This document shows positions 9,855 through 18,066 of a DNA stretch of 47,483 bases, piece by piece; the stretch's first letter is position 1; the number at the start of each line of letters is the position of its first letter. The translations under genes and the position numbers were made by a program. Below the pieces are notes generated by a model that was given only the letters and a program-made list of their open reading frames with translations, made no database searches and was not told the DNA's origin. The DNA comes from SAR116 cluster bacterium AG-313-A07 (GTDB lineage: Bacteria > Pseudomonadota > Alphaproteobacteria > Thalassobaculales > Thalassobaculaceae), in assembly GCA_003284265.1 (NCBI GenBank), contig QBVV01000015.1, forward strand, positions 1 through 47,483, read 5' to 3'.

Positions 9855-10478
9855 TTAAACTTTTTCTAACAAAAACCAAGTTATATCGTCTAATGGTACT
9901 TTTGGGTCTCGGTGGTAACAAAACCCATAATCTATTAGCTTCAAGTCGACATATTTATCAAGTAATTCTCCAGCAAAATCTCTTTTAAATAGTTTATTTT
10001 CATAACCGCGATAAGGAACACTTGTCGGCTTAGGACTATAATATTCAGCAATAAGGATATACCGGCTGCTTGAAAAGTATATGTTCTGATAAACGTTTTC
10101 TAAATCATTTGGATTAATATGGATCAGTACGCCAACACTGAATACCAAGTCGTATAATTTTCTCGTATGAATATCTACTACAGATCCTTGGTAGACTATC
10201 AAATCATCAATTTCCAATAACCGGTCTACAGCTTCTTGATTAATTTCAATAGCCGTTAAATTAATTTCTGGGTACAAATTCTTCAAAGCATGAATGTTCA
10301 AGCCAATATTGGCACCAAACTCGATAGCATTTTTGATGCCGCCAACAGTTCTTAAAGCAGATCTAAAAAGGTGCTTTCTACCTTTCGTGAAATCTGCACC
10401 TATATTGCGATCATTATACTGAGCACCAAAATCGCCCATCCAAAATTTTTCCTGTTCGGAAATGACTCTTTTTGTCAT
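9855..10478 (-). CDS. pseudaminic acid biosynthesis-associated methylase
   Basis: Class I SAM-dependent methyltransferase of 207 residues matching the pattern I know as the pseudaminic acid biosynthesis-associated methylase (TIGR03587 type). Visible landmarks are FWMGDFGAQYNDRN near residue 11, the SAM loop EFGANIGLNIHAL at 53-65, VGVLIHINPNDL near 116, YILIAEYYSPKP near 138, LFKRDFAGE near 161 and DDITWFLLEK at the C-terminus. Its ATG overlaps the stop of the SpsF-like gene by four bases, which indicates coupled expression. Members of this family are found in nonulosonate loci, but which position or molecule they methylate is, as far as I know, not established. Confidence 0.9.
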   Translation of the reverse strand: MTKRVISEQEKFWMGDFGAQYNDRNIGADFTKGRKHLFRSALRTVGGIKNAIEFGANIGLNIHALKNLYPEINLTAIEINQEAVDRLLEIDDLIVYQGSVVDIHTRKLYDLVFSVGVLIHINPNDLENVYQNIYFSSSRYILIAEYYSPKPTSVPYRGYENKLFKRDFAGELLDKYVDLKLIDYGFCYHRDPKVPLDDITWFLLEKV

Positions 10479-11242
10479 TTTTGTGTGGCTCCAAAAACAC
10501 GATCTTCGATAATGCGAGGCGTTTCTTGAATAAAATTGTTTAAGCCACGTAAATCGGGATTAGAGTCTAAGTAATCCAATATATCTTTCATACGGAAAAA
10601 GGGATCTACTGAGTAAAGGCCCTCTAAAATTTTTTTTATGAGGTCGAAATCACTTGCTTCATCTAAAGTCCATCTCTCGGCAGACAGATTGTCATCGCAG
10701 ACGATACTCTCAACACTAAAACGATTGGGATTTTTATAAAAATAAGGTGTCACATGCTCACGGTCATAAGGGTCAATCGTTTCAGCAACCGCTAGTTCTA
10801 GCGCCCCTCTATCAAAGCACTCAGCATCAAGTCCAGCTGGATAACTTCTAGGAATGGCATTTGTCACAACTCGCAATTTCGAATCCTTTTTTTTAAAAAC
10901 ATTGATTAAATGATCAACAATTTCTGGGTCAATTAACGGGCAATCCCCAGTTAGTCTGACGATCGCATCTGCATCAAATTTTTCGGCTGCTCCTTGAAAC
11001 CGTCCTAGGACGTCGTCCTCATCCCCTCTAAAAACGGGTATATTCTCAACAACACCTAACTCTTCTATTGGGTCATCTATCGAGTTTGTTGTTGTCGCAA
11101 TAACAATCTTCGCAATCTGACGAACTTGCCGGATACGTTGCAATTGGATTGATAAAATTGGCCGATTTAAGACTTTCAACAGGACTTTACCAGGCAAACG
11201 GGTGGATGCCATCCGCGCCTGTACGATGGCTATTATATTCAA
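10475..11242 (-). CDS. SpsF/PseF-type cytidylyltransferase (CMP-sugar synthetase-like)
   Basis: Nucleotidyltransferase of 255 residues expected to activate the 9-carbon sugar as its CMP derivative, in the cytosol. The N-terminal signature is IVQARMASTRLPGKVL (residues 5-20). DDVLGRFQGAA near residue 77 and RLTGDCPLIDPE near 95 (metal-binding Asp) are typical of SpsF and CMP-Kdo synthetase-like proteins. The start is TTG with GGGAG seven bases upstream. It overlaps the methylase by four bases. Together with pseG and pseI it mirrors the spsE-spsF-spsG set of Bacillus and the pse clusters. It is SpsF-type rather than the classical NeuA/PseF type, so its exact substrate is inferred from context. 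Confidence 0.85.
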   Translation of the reverse strand: MNIIAIVQARMASTRLPGKVLLKVLNRPILSIQLQRIRQVRQIAKIVIATTTNSIDDPIEELGVVENIPVFRGDEDDVLGRFQGAAEKFDADAIVRLTGDCPLIDPEIVDHLINVFKKKDSKLRVVTNAIPRSYPAGLDAECFDRGALELAVAETIDPYDREHVTPYFYKNPNRFSVESIVCDDNLSAERWTLDEASDFDLIKKILEGLYSVDPFFRMKDILDYLDSNPDLRGLNNFIQETPRIIEDRVFGATQK

Positions 11243-11277
11243 AACCTCACTCCCAAAACCACAACACGGTTAGGTAA

Positions 11278-12342
11278 TTAGGAAAAACTTGGCATCACTT
11301 CATTACCAAAAAGACGCATTGACATAAGATTACTATCATTATTCATAGCACCAAAACCCGTCTGACATAGTAAATGGTTTACTCCCGCATCCCGAAGTTC
11401 TGCAACTTGTTCTTTTACTTTTTTAGGGGAACCAAAAATGGAACCTGTTTCAATTGCCATTGCGGCACCTTGTTGATGGCTAACTTTGGGGTCTGTCCAA
11501 TCGTTAAGCGTTTCGGGATTAATAGTAAAATCCTTCGGGTTTAATTCTTCACGAACCTCCATCATATGTTGGCGTGTTTTAATAAGCATTTCATTTAACT
11601 CGTCTTCTGCCCGGTTATCAGAATCTGATACATATACATTTCTCCAAAGCGCATTTTTTTCTAAAAGTTGTTGCTGAACATTTTCATCATGTCCGCCTTC
11701 ACTCAATCCCTCTTTATAAAGTTTCCATCTTGAAGCAATGGAACTAACGGGGAGACGGGAGGTAAGTATCGGAATTCCTAAACGACCACATTCCCGGAAA
11801 GAATCGGCTGAAATAACGCTTCGCCAAATTGGAGGTCCCGGCTGCTGGACTGGCGCTGGCCTAATCGCAGGCACATCAATATCATAAAATTCACCCCGAT
11901 AACGAAGAGGTTTATTGATCCATGCCTTCTCAAGGATTTCTAGGCTTTCTTGTGTACGTTGTCTGCTATCGGAGCTCCGAAGTCCATATCCTATGAATTC
12001 ATATTCATTAAATACCGTACCCTTGCCAACACCCACATCAATCCTGCCATTAGATAAATTGTCCAGTAATGCTAATTGTGTTGCTAATCGCACTGGGTGG
12101 TGAAATGGCATCTGAACGACTGCAAACCCTAACCGGATTGTTTCTGTCCTCATCGCTAACGCAGACGCAAACACAATAGCATCATTATAAACGCTTTCGC
12201 CTGTGAAATAGTGCTCAGTCAACCAAACATCTTTGAACCCCAGTGCTTCTGCTTCTTGCACCTGTTGAATAGTTTGATGTATTCGAGAATTATCTTCCTG
12301 TAATGACGGTGATAATGATAGACTCAGCCAACCAAAACGCAT
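11278..12342 (-). CDS. luciferase-like monooxygenase (LLM class flavin-dependent oxidoreductase)
   Basis: Bacterial-luciferase-like TIM-barrel flavin oxidoreductase of 354 residues. Family landmarks are DVWLTEHYF near residue 40, a RLGFAVVQMPFHHPVRLA stretch, LDNLSNGRIDVGVGKG near 105, and a C-terminal GVNHLLCQTGFG. I chose the ATG at 12342 because TATGGAG lies at ideal spacing before it; an in-frame ATG ten codons upstream lacks this. It sits between pseG and the SpsF-like gene in the same direction, with short gaps, so it is probably part of the nonulosonate transcription unit. Such enzymes use reduced flavin and O2 on varied substrates. A sugar-related substrate here is inference from position only. 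Confidence 0.88.
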   Translation of the reverse strand: MRFGWLSLSLSPSLQEDNSRIHQTIQQVQEAEALGFKDVWLTEHYFTGESVYNDAIVFASALAMRTETIRLGFAVVQMPFHHPVRLATQLALLDNLSNGRIDVGVGKGTVFNEYEFIGYGLRSSDSRQRTQESLEILEKAWINKPLRYRGEFYDIDVPAIRPAPVQQPGPPIWRSVISADSFRECGRLGIPILTSRLPVSSIASRWKLYKEGLSEGGHDENVQQQLLEKNALWRNVYVSDSDNRAEDELNEMLIKTRQHMMEVREELNPKDFTINPETLNDWTDPKVSHQQGAAMAIETGSIFGSPKKVKEQVAELRDAGVNHLLCQTGFGAMNNDSNLMSMRLFGNEVMPSFS

Positions 12343-12411
12343 TGGAACTCCATACTTTCGTTTGATAACCACATACTCAGACTGGCCATCTTTAAATTAA
12401 TGGTCAACCAC

Positions 12412-13455
12412 TTATTTATTAAAATTTAACATCTGGTCTATTACTCTGCTGGTTCCATTACCATCGACAAGCCGACCTGCCGCTTTCCCAAGTTGCTTTC
12501 TTTTATCGCCATCTTTTAAAAGCTTACAGATTAAATTGATGATTAGATGACGGTTTGGCCCTTGCAGGTCCATAAAAACAATACTGGCACCAATCTCATT
12601 CATCTTGGACGCCAGCTGTTTTTCGTTATTTGAATTGGGGATTAGGATCATAGGTGTCTGGTATAACGATGCCTCGAGAACGGTGTAGCCCGCACTCGAT
12701 ACGGCGATGTCGCACCACCTAATGTGATCTGCCATATTTTGCACATCACTGAAGACTTGGATATTCTTTAAATATTTGACCAAATTTTCAATAGAAGGCT
12801 TTTTTTTGTTCGTGCCGGCTATAATTATCCGTGTATCTATTTCGGATAACAACCCGGGGCAATTCTCGATAATATTATTTATAATGCCCATAGTATTATT
12901 ATTAGGATCAGCACCTCCAAATGTTATCAATAGTTTGCTGCCTATATTCGGGAAGTCCCTACGCCAGCTTCTCGTGCGAAAAAATTCTTCTTGCACCGCG
13001 GCATATTGGGTACCAAGCAATAGTTTAGCGTTAGTTTTATCATCATAAATACTCTCATCGACATATTGGTTCTGATTTAAAATAATATCGACAGGATAAT
13101 GAGGAAGCGGGACCCCATCATCTATTAGTAGTATCTTCCAGCGCCTTTGCTTAAGCGCTTTCATATACTCAGCACTAAATTGATATCCATCAATAATGAG
13201 CCATTCAGCGGAATTTTGGTCCCCGATTCTATTTATATGATCAATCTCATCTTCAAGATTATCTAACAACTCGACTTGAATATTTTCACTCACTAGCCTT
13301 TCTAAGATAATTTGACTTGCGTCAGCCATCACGAAAATAGAATGCCCACCTTGACGGGCCCAAGCTTGAGCAAACGCGCGGCATCGCATGAAATGGCCTA
13401 GACCAATTTTGTTGTTAGTGTCTACTCTTATTACCAGAGTATTCCGTGTGACCAT
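12412..13455 (-). CDS. pseG: PseG-like UDP-2,4-diacetamido-2,4,6-trideoxy-altropyranose hydrolase
   Basis: UDP-sugar hydrolase of the pseudaminic acid pathway, releasing the 2,4-diacetamido-trideoxyhexose used by PseI. About 347 residues with a GT-B-like fold. The N-terminal motif KIGLGHFMRC (residues 16-25) contains the conserved catalytic-type His of PseG. LLIDDG, ITFGGADPNN and the SAGYTVLEA donor-binding region follow in the expected order. A GTG six codons upstream (13473) is an alternative start; neither choice has a strong Shine-Dalgarno sequence. It is divergent from pseI across about 100 bases, which places a shared control region between the two arms. Confidence 0.9.
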   Translation of the reverse strand: MVTRNTLVIRVDTNNKIGLGHFMRCRAFAQAWARQGGHSIFVMADASQIILERLVSENIQVELLDNLEDEIDHINRIGDQNSAEWLIIDGYQFSAEYMKALKQRRWKILLIDDGVPLPHYPVDIILNQNQYVDESIYDDKTNAKLLLGTQYAAVQEEFFRTRSWRRDFPNIGSKLLITFGGADPNNNTMGIINNIIENCPGLLSEIDTRIIIAGTNKKKPSIENLVKYLKNIQVFSDVQNMADHIRWCDIAVSSAGYTVLEASLYQTPMILIPNSNNEKQLASKMNEIGASIVFMDLQGPNRHLIINLICKLLKDGDKRKQLGKAAGRLVDGNGTSRVIDQMLNFNK

Positions 13456-13571
13456 TTTAAAAACACCAATCACTTTCTCTTTATAATGTGTATGCTATAA
13501 CATTATCTATTCAACCGAGAACACTTCCGTATCATGAATATCCAAGTGGTAATTTCGAGTTAGGATGATTT

Positions 13572-14633
13572 TTGGAACATTCGTTTAATATTAATGGCAG
13601 AATAATTAGTCCAGATCAGCCACCGTATATTGTCGCAGAGATCTCGGGAAACCATGGAGGAGAGTTAACCAGGGCGATCAAATTAATAAGTGAAGCAAAA
13701 TCGGCGGGTGCAGATGCGGTAAAAATACAAAGTTATACCCCGGACTCCATCACCATTGATCATGATGGCCCAGAATTCATTCTGGAAGACGGTTTATGGC
13801 GGGGACAGAAGCTCTACGATCTGTATCAAAAAGCTCATACGCCTATCGAATGGCATAAACCATTATTCGAACACGCAAAAAAAATTGGCATAACAATATT
13901 CTCCAGTCCATTTGACCAGGATGCAGTAAAATTATTGGAGGAGTTGGGAGTACCTGCTTACAAGATAGCCTCACCGGAGATAGTGGAAATTAACCTCATA
14001 GAAACATGTGCAACGACCGGTAAACCAATAATAATTTCAACGGGGATGGCATCGGTAGAAGAAATTGAGAACGCTGTAAGCGCTGCCCGAGATGCTGGAG
14101 CAACAAACATCTTATTGTTACATTGTATTAGTGCCTATCCAACTCCTATTGAAGAATCAAATCTTACGACTATCAGAGATTTATCAGAGCGATACAGAAC
14201 ATCCGTTGGTCTTTCTGACCATACAAGTGGGAGTTTAGCCGCCAGTCTTGCAGTGGCTCAGGGAGCTGTGCTCATAGAAAAACATTTCACATTATCAAGG
14301 CATAATGGAGCCATTGACAATGCTTTCTCGCTAGAACCAAACGAACTAAAGCAACTCATCAAAGATACCAACACAGCATATTTTGCGATGGGAGAACCAA
14401 CCTATCGGCCAACTAAATCCGAAAAATCCACTCTCATATTACGCAGAAGCCTATATGCTGTATCTAACATCAAAGTTGGAGACACCCTGACTTCCAGAAA
14501 TATACGTTCCATCCGACCGAACCTCGGCCTAAGCCCAAAGTTTTATAAAGATATATTAGGAAAATCCGCGGCAAAAAATATTAAACGGGGCCAGCCCCTC
14601 GACTTCTCGATGATAGACGGCTTAGAGGATTAA
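13572..14633 (+). CDS. pseI: pseudaminic acid synthase (NeuB family)
   Basis: Condenses the 6-carbon sugar from PseG with phosphoenolpyruvate to give a 9-carbon nonulosonic acid. 353 residues. The NeuB barrel shows AEISGNHGG near residue 22, then GLWRGQKLYDLYQKAHTP (about 72-89), which is the segment that marks PseI rather than sialic or legionaminic synthases, then SSPFD, YKIASPEI, ISTGMAS and GLSDHT. A C-terminal SAF (antifreeze-like) domain occupies about 285-353. The start is TTG with TAGGA upstream; no in-frame ATG is suitable. It is followed after three bases by the TPR-glycosyltransferase gene. The PseI-specific segment favours pseudaminic acid, but a close isomer is possible. Confidence 0.93.
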   Translation: MEHSFNINGRIISPDQPPYIVAEISGNHGGELTRAIKLISEAKSAGADAVKIQSYTPDSITIDHDGPEFILEDGLWRGQKLYDLYQKAHTPIEWHKPLFEHAKKIGITIFSSPFDQDAVKLLEELGVPAYKIASPEIVEINLIETCATTGKPIIISTGMASVEEIENAVSAARDAGATNILLLHCISAYPTPIEESNLTTIRDLSERYRTSVGLSDHTSGSLAASLAVAQGAVLIEKHFTLSRHNGAIDNAFSLEPNELKQLIKDTNTAYFAMGEPTYRPTKSEKSTLILRRSLYAVSNIKVGDTLTSRNIRSIRPNLGLSPKFYKDILGKSAAKNIKRGQPLDFSMIDGLED

Positions 14634-14636
14634 CTA

Positions 14637-16460
14637 TTGAGTACACCAATCACAGATACGGAACACTTTCTCAAGTTAGCACAAAATTATCTTCACCAAA
14701 ACCATTTTGACGAGGCAATAAAAATATGCGTGGAGATATTAAAAACAGCGCCCCAAAATCAATACGCTTTCTATTATATGGGTCTGGCGAACTTCAGGTC
14801 AGGCAAACTACAAACGGCAATCCAACAGGTGCAGACGGCAATAGATATTGATGCAAAACGACCAGAATTTCTCTGCGATCTGGGAGAAATATTAGAGGCT
14901 TTAGGCTCAAAAAAAGAAGCCGAGTCATACTACAGAAAAGCCTTAGTAGTAGATCGTATTAATACTAAAGCATTGATAAAACTAGGTTCTATTCTTGTCG
15001 ATAGAAATCAATTTAAATCAGGCATCATGGCTTTAGAAAAAGCATGCGAATTAGAACCAAAGAATATTACTTCAGTAATGCTTCTGGCAGATGCTAAATA
15101 TAAGATTGGCCAAATTATTGATGCCCTTGAATTATACCTTCTAGCAACCTCTATCGGACCTCTTCAGGAGTCGGCGCGGAACAAATTAGCTGCAATATAC
15201 ATGACATTAGAAGATTGGGAAAAAGCACGTACCGAATTCAAAAAAGCACTCATTTTGGCTCCGCACCACAACGGCCCATATAGTAATATTGGTTTTGTCT
15301 ATATGAATTACGGGGACTTTGTATCTGCGAGACGGTTTTTTAAGTTATCAATAAAAATTCGATCCGATGTCGGGAATGCATATTGTGGATTAGCCGAATT
15401 ATCTTTTCTAGAGAACAATCTGAGTGACTCTCTTGAATATTCTAAAACTGCTATCGAATTAGAACCCAACAATTATCACTTTCAGAGTCGGAGAGCTCTT
15501 CAATTACTGGCCAAAGGCAATATCACTGAGGGTTGGATAATGAGAGATGCTCGGCTGATGCTCGATGATCGTATTGATCATAGGCAGCGTCCTCCTCGGT
15601 GGGGCGGATCTTCTTTGGAGGGTAAAAGTCTTCTGATCACTGCCGAAGAGGGTATCGGAGATGAATTATTTTTTGCCGGTTGTTTCAATGATATAATAGC
15701 AGAATGTGACAGATGCTTTATCGAATGCGATCCAAGGCTGGTAGAGTTATATAAACGGTCATTCCCAACCGCTACTATCGGAGCTACAGAGCGAACTGGG
15801 AGTAGATTTAAACCGACCCAATCATATAACTGGGTGCCTAAAACACCTCCAGTTGATTTCTCAATAGAAGCAGGCAGTCTCTTTCAGTTCGTTCGATCCG
15901 ATTGGAAAAAATTTTCTGCAAAAAAACCATATCTGGTCCCTGACAAAAAACTCAAAGCATCATGGGAAGAATATATCAAAAAAATAGGGTTAGGGTTGAA
16001 AATTGGCTTTTGTTGGCGAAGCAAATATCACGATGGCTTCCGAAAATATCACTATGCAGAACTTGAAGATTGGATAAACGTATTATCAACTCCAAATTGT
16101 AATTTTATTCCCCTTCAATACGGTGAAGGTTGGGAAAAAGAGCTTTACCAGTTGCCAAAAACAATTAGATCCAAAATTACCATTATAGAAAACGTTGATA
16201 TGTCAAATGATTTTGAAAGTATTTGCGCCGTTGCGTCGTCCCTCGATTTAATTATTTGTCCCAGCAGCACGGTTAGTTGGATTGGGGGTGGATTAGGGGT
16301 GCCCACATGGGTTGCCCACCTTCAACCAAACTGGACCAGGTTAGGAACAAATGAATTCCCGAGTTTTCCTAGCATGCGAAGTTTTCCCAAGGATATTTTT
16401 GAATCGTGGAGCGAATGCTTCGATCCCATAAAAACTAAACTCGATAATTTGGCAAAATAA
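14637..16460 (+). CDS. TPR protein with C-terminal GT-B-like domain, candidate FlmG-type flagellin glycosyltransferase
   Basis: A 607-residue two-part cytosolic protein. Residues 1 to about 300 are tetratricopeptide repeats (recurrent A-x-Y-x-G-x-A and LEP/L-x-P spacing). The C-terminal part resembles the heptosyltransferase/GT41-like half-domain: EEGIGDELFFAGCF near 340, GFCWRSKYHDGFRKYH near 459, and an SSTVSWIGGGLGVPTWV segment near 545 that fits donor-nucleotide binding. Caulobacter FlmG has the same order and is known to attach pseudaminic acid to flagellins. Starting three bases after pseI makes a role in transferring this sugar the best guess. No flagellin gene is present in the window. 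The start is TTG, with AGAGGA upstream inside pseI. Confidence 0.75.
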   Translation: MSTPITDTEHFLKLAQNYLHQNHFDEAIKICVEILKTAPQNQYAFYYMGLANFRSGKLQTAIQQVQTAIDIDAKRPEFLCDLGEILEALGSKKEAESYYRKALVVDRINTKALIKLGSILVDRNQFKSGIMALEKACELEPKNITSVMLLADAKYKIGQIIDALELYLLATSIGPLQESARNKLAAIYMTLEDWEKARTEFKKALILAPHHNGPYSNIGFVYMNYGDFVSARRFFKLSIKIRSDVGNAYCGLAELSFLENNLSDSLEYSKTAIELEPNNYHFQSRRALQLLAKGNITEGWIMRDARLMLDDRIDHRQRPPRWGGSSLEGKSLLITAEEGIGDELFFAGCFNDIIAECDRCFIECDPRLVELYKRSFPTATIGATERTGSRFKPTQSYNWVPKTPPVDFSIEAGSLFQFVRSDWKKFSAKKPYLVPDKKLKASWEEYIKKIGLGLKIGFCWRSKYHDGFRKYHYAELEDWINVLSTPNCNFIPLQYGEGWEKELYQLPKTIRSKITIIENVDMSNDFESICAVASSLDLIICPSSTVSWIGGGLGVPTWVAHLQPNWTRLGTNEFPSFPSMRSFPKDIFESWSECFDPIKTKLDNLAK

Positions 16461-16495
16461 TTTAAAAAAATTTCAACCGCTATCTTTCTTGCGCC

Positions 16496-17011
16496 CTACT
16501 TTTTGGAAAGCAGGTGACGGGAGACCGTCAGTTGAACCAAGTTAAATCCAGGCCTCTTAATTCTTCCACGATTCCGAAATCCAGCGCGCTGCAGAGAAAT
16601 AATTGCCGGCCAATTATCAGCTTGTGGTTCACTAACAATACGTTCAGTTGCGTTATTTTCGAAAACCACTCTAATTGCTTTTTTGACAGCCAAACTTCCT
16701 AAATTCTGATTTAAATACTCTTTCTCTCCTATAAGATATCTAAGGCCAGATTCCAATTTGGTTTGGCCACTCGTTTCTCCTGTGGTAGATGGATAAATAT
16801 GTACTAAACCAACTTCCTTCTCTCCGTAAGTTACGATATAAACTATACCGTTTTTTCCGGGCATCACTCCGGACTGATTAAACCCATTAAAAATAGAATC
16901 CGCCCACTCTTTAAACCACCAACGTTTCACATGAGCCGCAAGCAGCCATTTTTCAATAAGGTCTAATTTGCAAATTTCGGCTGTCTGAAGTTTTATCTTG
17001 TCGCTTGACAT
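16496..17011 (-). CDS. GNAT acetyltransferase, AAC(6')/IucB-like
   Basis: Acetyl-CoA-dependent N-acetyltransferase of 171 residues. The N-terminal WLLAAHVKRWWF (about 22-33) resembles the WL..PHV..WW start of AAC(6')-type and siderophore acetyltransferases. A partial acetyl-CoA loop can be seen at YLNQNLGSLAVKKAI, and a SEPQADNWPAIISLQRAGF segment follows as expected. It converges on the TPR-GT gene. It does not look like a standard PseH, but it could acetylate an amino sugar of the neighbouring locus, or be unrelated. No resistance function should be assumed. Confidence 0.78.
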   Translation of the reverse strand: MSSDKIKLQTAEICKLDLIEKWLLAAHVKRWWFKEWADSIFNGFNQSGVMPGKNGIVYIVTYGEKEVGLVHIYPSTTGETSGQTKLESGLRYLIGEKEYLNQNLGSLAVKKAIRVVFENNATERIVSEPQADNWPAIISLQRAGFRNRGRIKRPGFNLVQLTVSRHLLSKK

Positions 17012-17042
17012 GTAAATTCTCGAAAAGGTTTTGCGCAGAAGA

Positions 17043-17261
17043 ATGATGGATACATCTGCTTTAATTTTAACATTATTTGCAACGATTATTGCATTTGTAG
17101 TAGCTAATTTTCATCAAAGGAAAAAAAGACCACTGGGAGAAGTTAGCCTGATTCCATATACATTAATACAAATAGTAGCACTTGTTATTTTTGTAGTTCT
17201 GGTCGGGCATTCAATAAGCATAATGACTGGTATCACTTTTCCAGCACGGAGCCGTTACTAG
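17043..17261 (+). CDS. small two-TM membrane protein, conserved-looking
   Basis: Not assigned to a named family. About 72 residues with two predicted transmembrane helices (roughly 5-22 and 41-60) separated by a basic loop HQRKKR. The C-terminal HSISIMTGITFPARSR resembles the tail of small alphaproteobacterial proteins I have seen annotated as hypothetical. ATG 17043 is preferred, with AGAAG close upstream; a TTG four codons earlier is possible. Its 3' end overlaps the convergent TPR gene by 29 bases. Divergent from the GNAT gene. Confidence 0.6.
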   Translation: MMDTSALILTLFATIIAFVVANFHQRKKRPLGEVSLIPYTLIQIVALVIFVVLVGHSISIMTGITFPARSRY

Positions 17262-18066
17262 TATTGACGCTTTTTTTTATCTTATCATCAGGTTTTTTTT
17301 CATCTAACCCAATGATTTTTATACGCGCTGCTTTCGCTTCCTTACTTGAAGGGACTTGCTTGATAATTGTTTCCCAGTCTTTGCGGGCGCCATTTTTGTC
17401 CCCAATAAGTTCCTTTAAGGAGCCTCTTTCCAAAACAGCTATAGGCAATCCTGGGAGCAGTTCCAGAACACGCTTTATATCCGTTACCGCGCCAGCTATA
17501 TCATTGATGTCTCGTTTCACATAAGCACGATAAAGATAGGCATCACCAAAATTTGGATCCAAAGCTATTGCTTGATTCAAATCATGTAAGGCTTGTATAT
17601 ACTTTAATTGGTCCATTCTTGCAGTTGCTCGGTCGAGATACAACTCTGGGTTTTCTGGATTTAGATTGATCGCTTTAGTAAGTAGTTGACTACTTCGATC
17701 AACCAATCCCTCCATTAGCAACGCCTGTCCAGCTTGAGCAAGAATTTGCGATCTCAAAACAGTCTTCTTTTTAGGAATGTCTCTTTCTAATACTTCCAGA
17801 CGACTGGCTCCATTTAAATTATCCCCACCAAACAATATAGACACTGCCATACAATGCCTCGCAGCTATACCCCCATCTACCGCGTACCATTCGAGGCCCT
17901 TTTTATACCCTTTGATGGGATTCGCTTCAGCTAATCTCAAACAAGCATGGTATTTGATCGCTTGCTCAGACTCAGAACTGTGAACTGCGACGGGGTTCAA
18001 TATAAACCAGGTTAAGAAAAGCCCTCGCCACAAAATATTTCCTAGTCGGATTTGAGATTGGTACAT
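17233..18066 (-). CDS. exported TPR-repeat protein
   Basis: 277 residues. An N-terminal hydrophobic segment (about 10-28) ending in VHSSES looks like a signal peptide, so the protein is probably periplasmic. TPR-like helices run from about 110 to 245, with clear 34-residue-spaced motifs such as NPENPELYLDRATARM and DPNFGDAYLYRAYVK. The C-terminal 25 residues are Lys-rich and low in complexity. No catalytic motif is seen; a scaffold or binding role is likely. The gene overlaps the upstream hydrolase gene by 25 bases in the same direction, so the two are likely co-transcribed. Confidence 0.78.
   Translation of the reverse strand: MYQSQIRLGNILWRGLFLTWFILNPVAVHSSESEQAIKYHACLRLAEANPIKGYKKGLEWYAVDGGIAARHCMAVSILFGGDNLNGASRLEVLERDIPKKKTVLRSQILAQAGQALLMEGLVDRSSQLLTKAINLNPENPELYLDRATARMDQLKYIQALHDLNQAIALDPNFGDAYLYRAYVKRDINDIAGAVTDIKRVLELLPGLPIAVLERGSLKELIGDKNGARKDWETIIKQVPSSKEAKAARIKIIGLDEKKPDDKIKKSVNTSNGSVLEK

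Noticed and set aside
16461..16495. possible terminator between convergent genes
   Set aside because: A-rich sequence without a stable inverted repeat.
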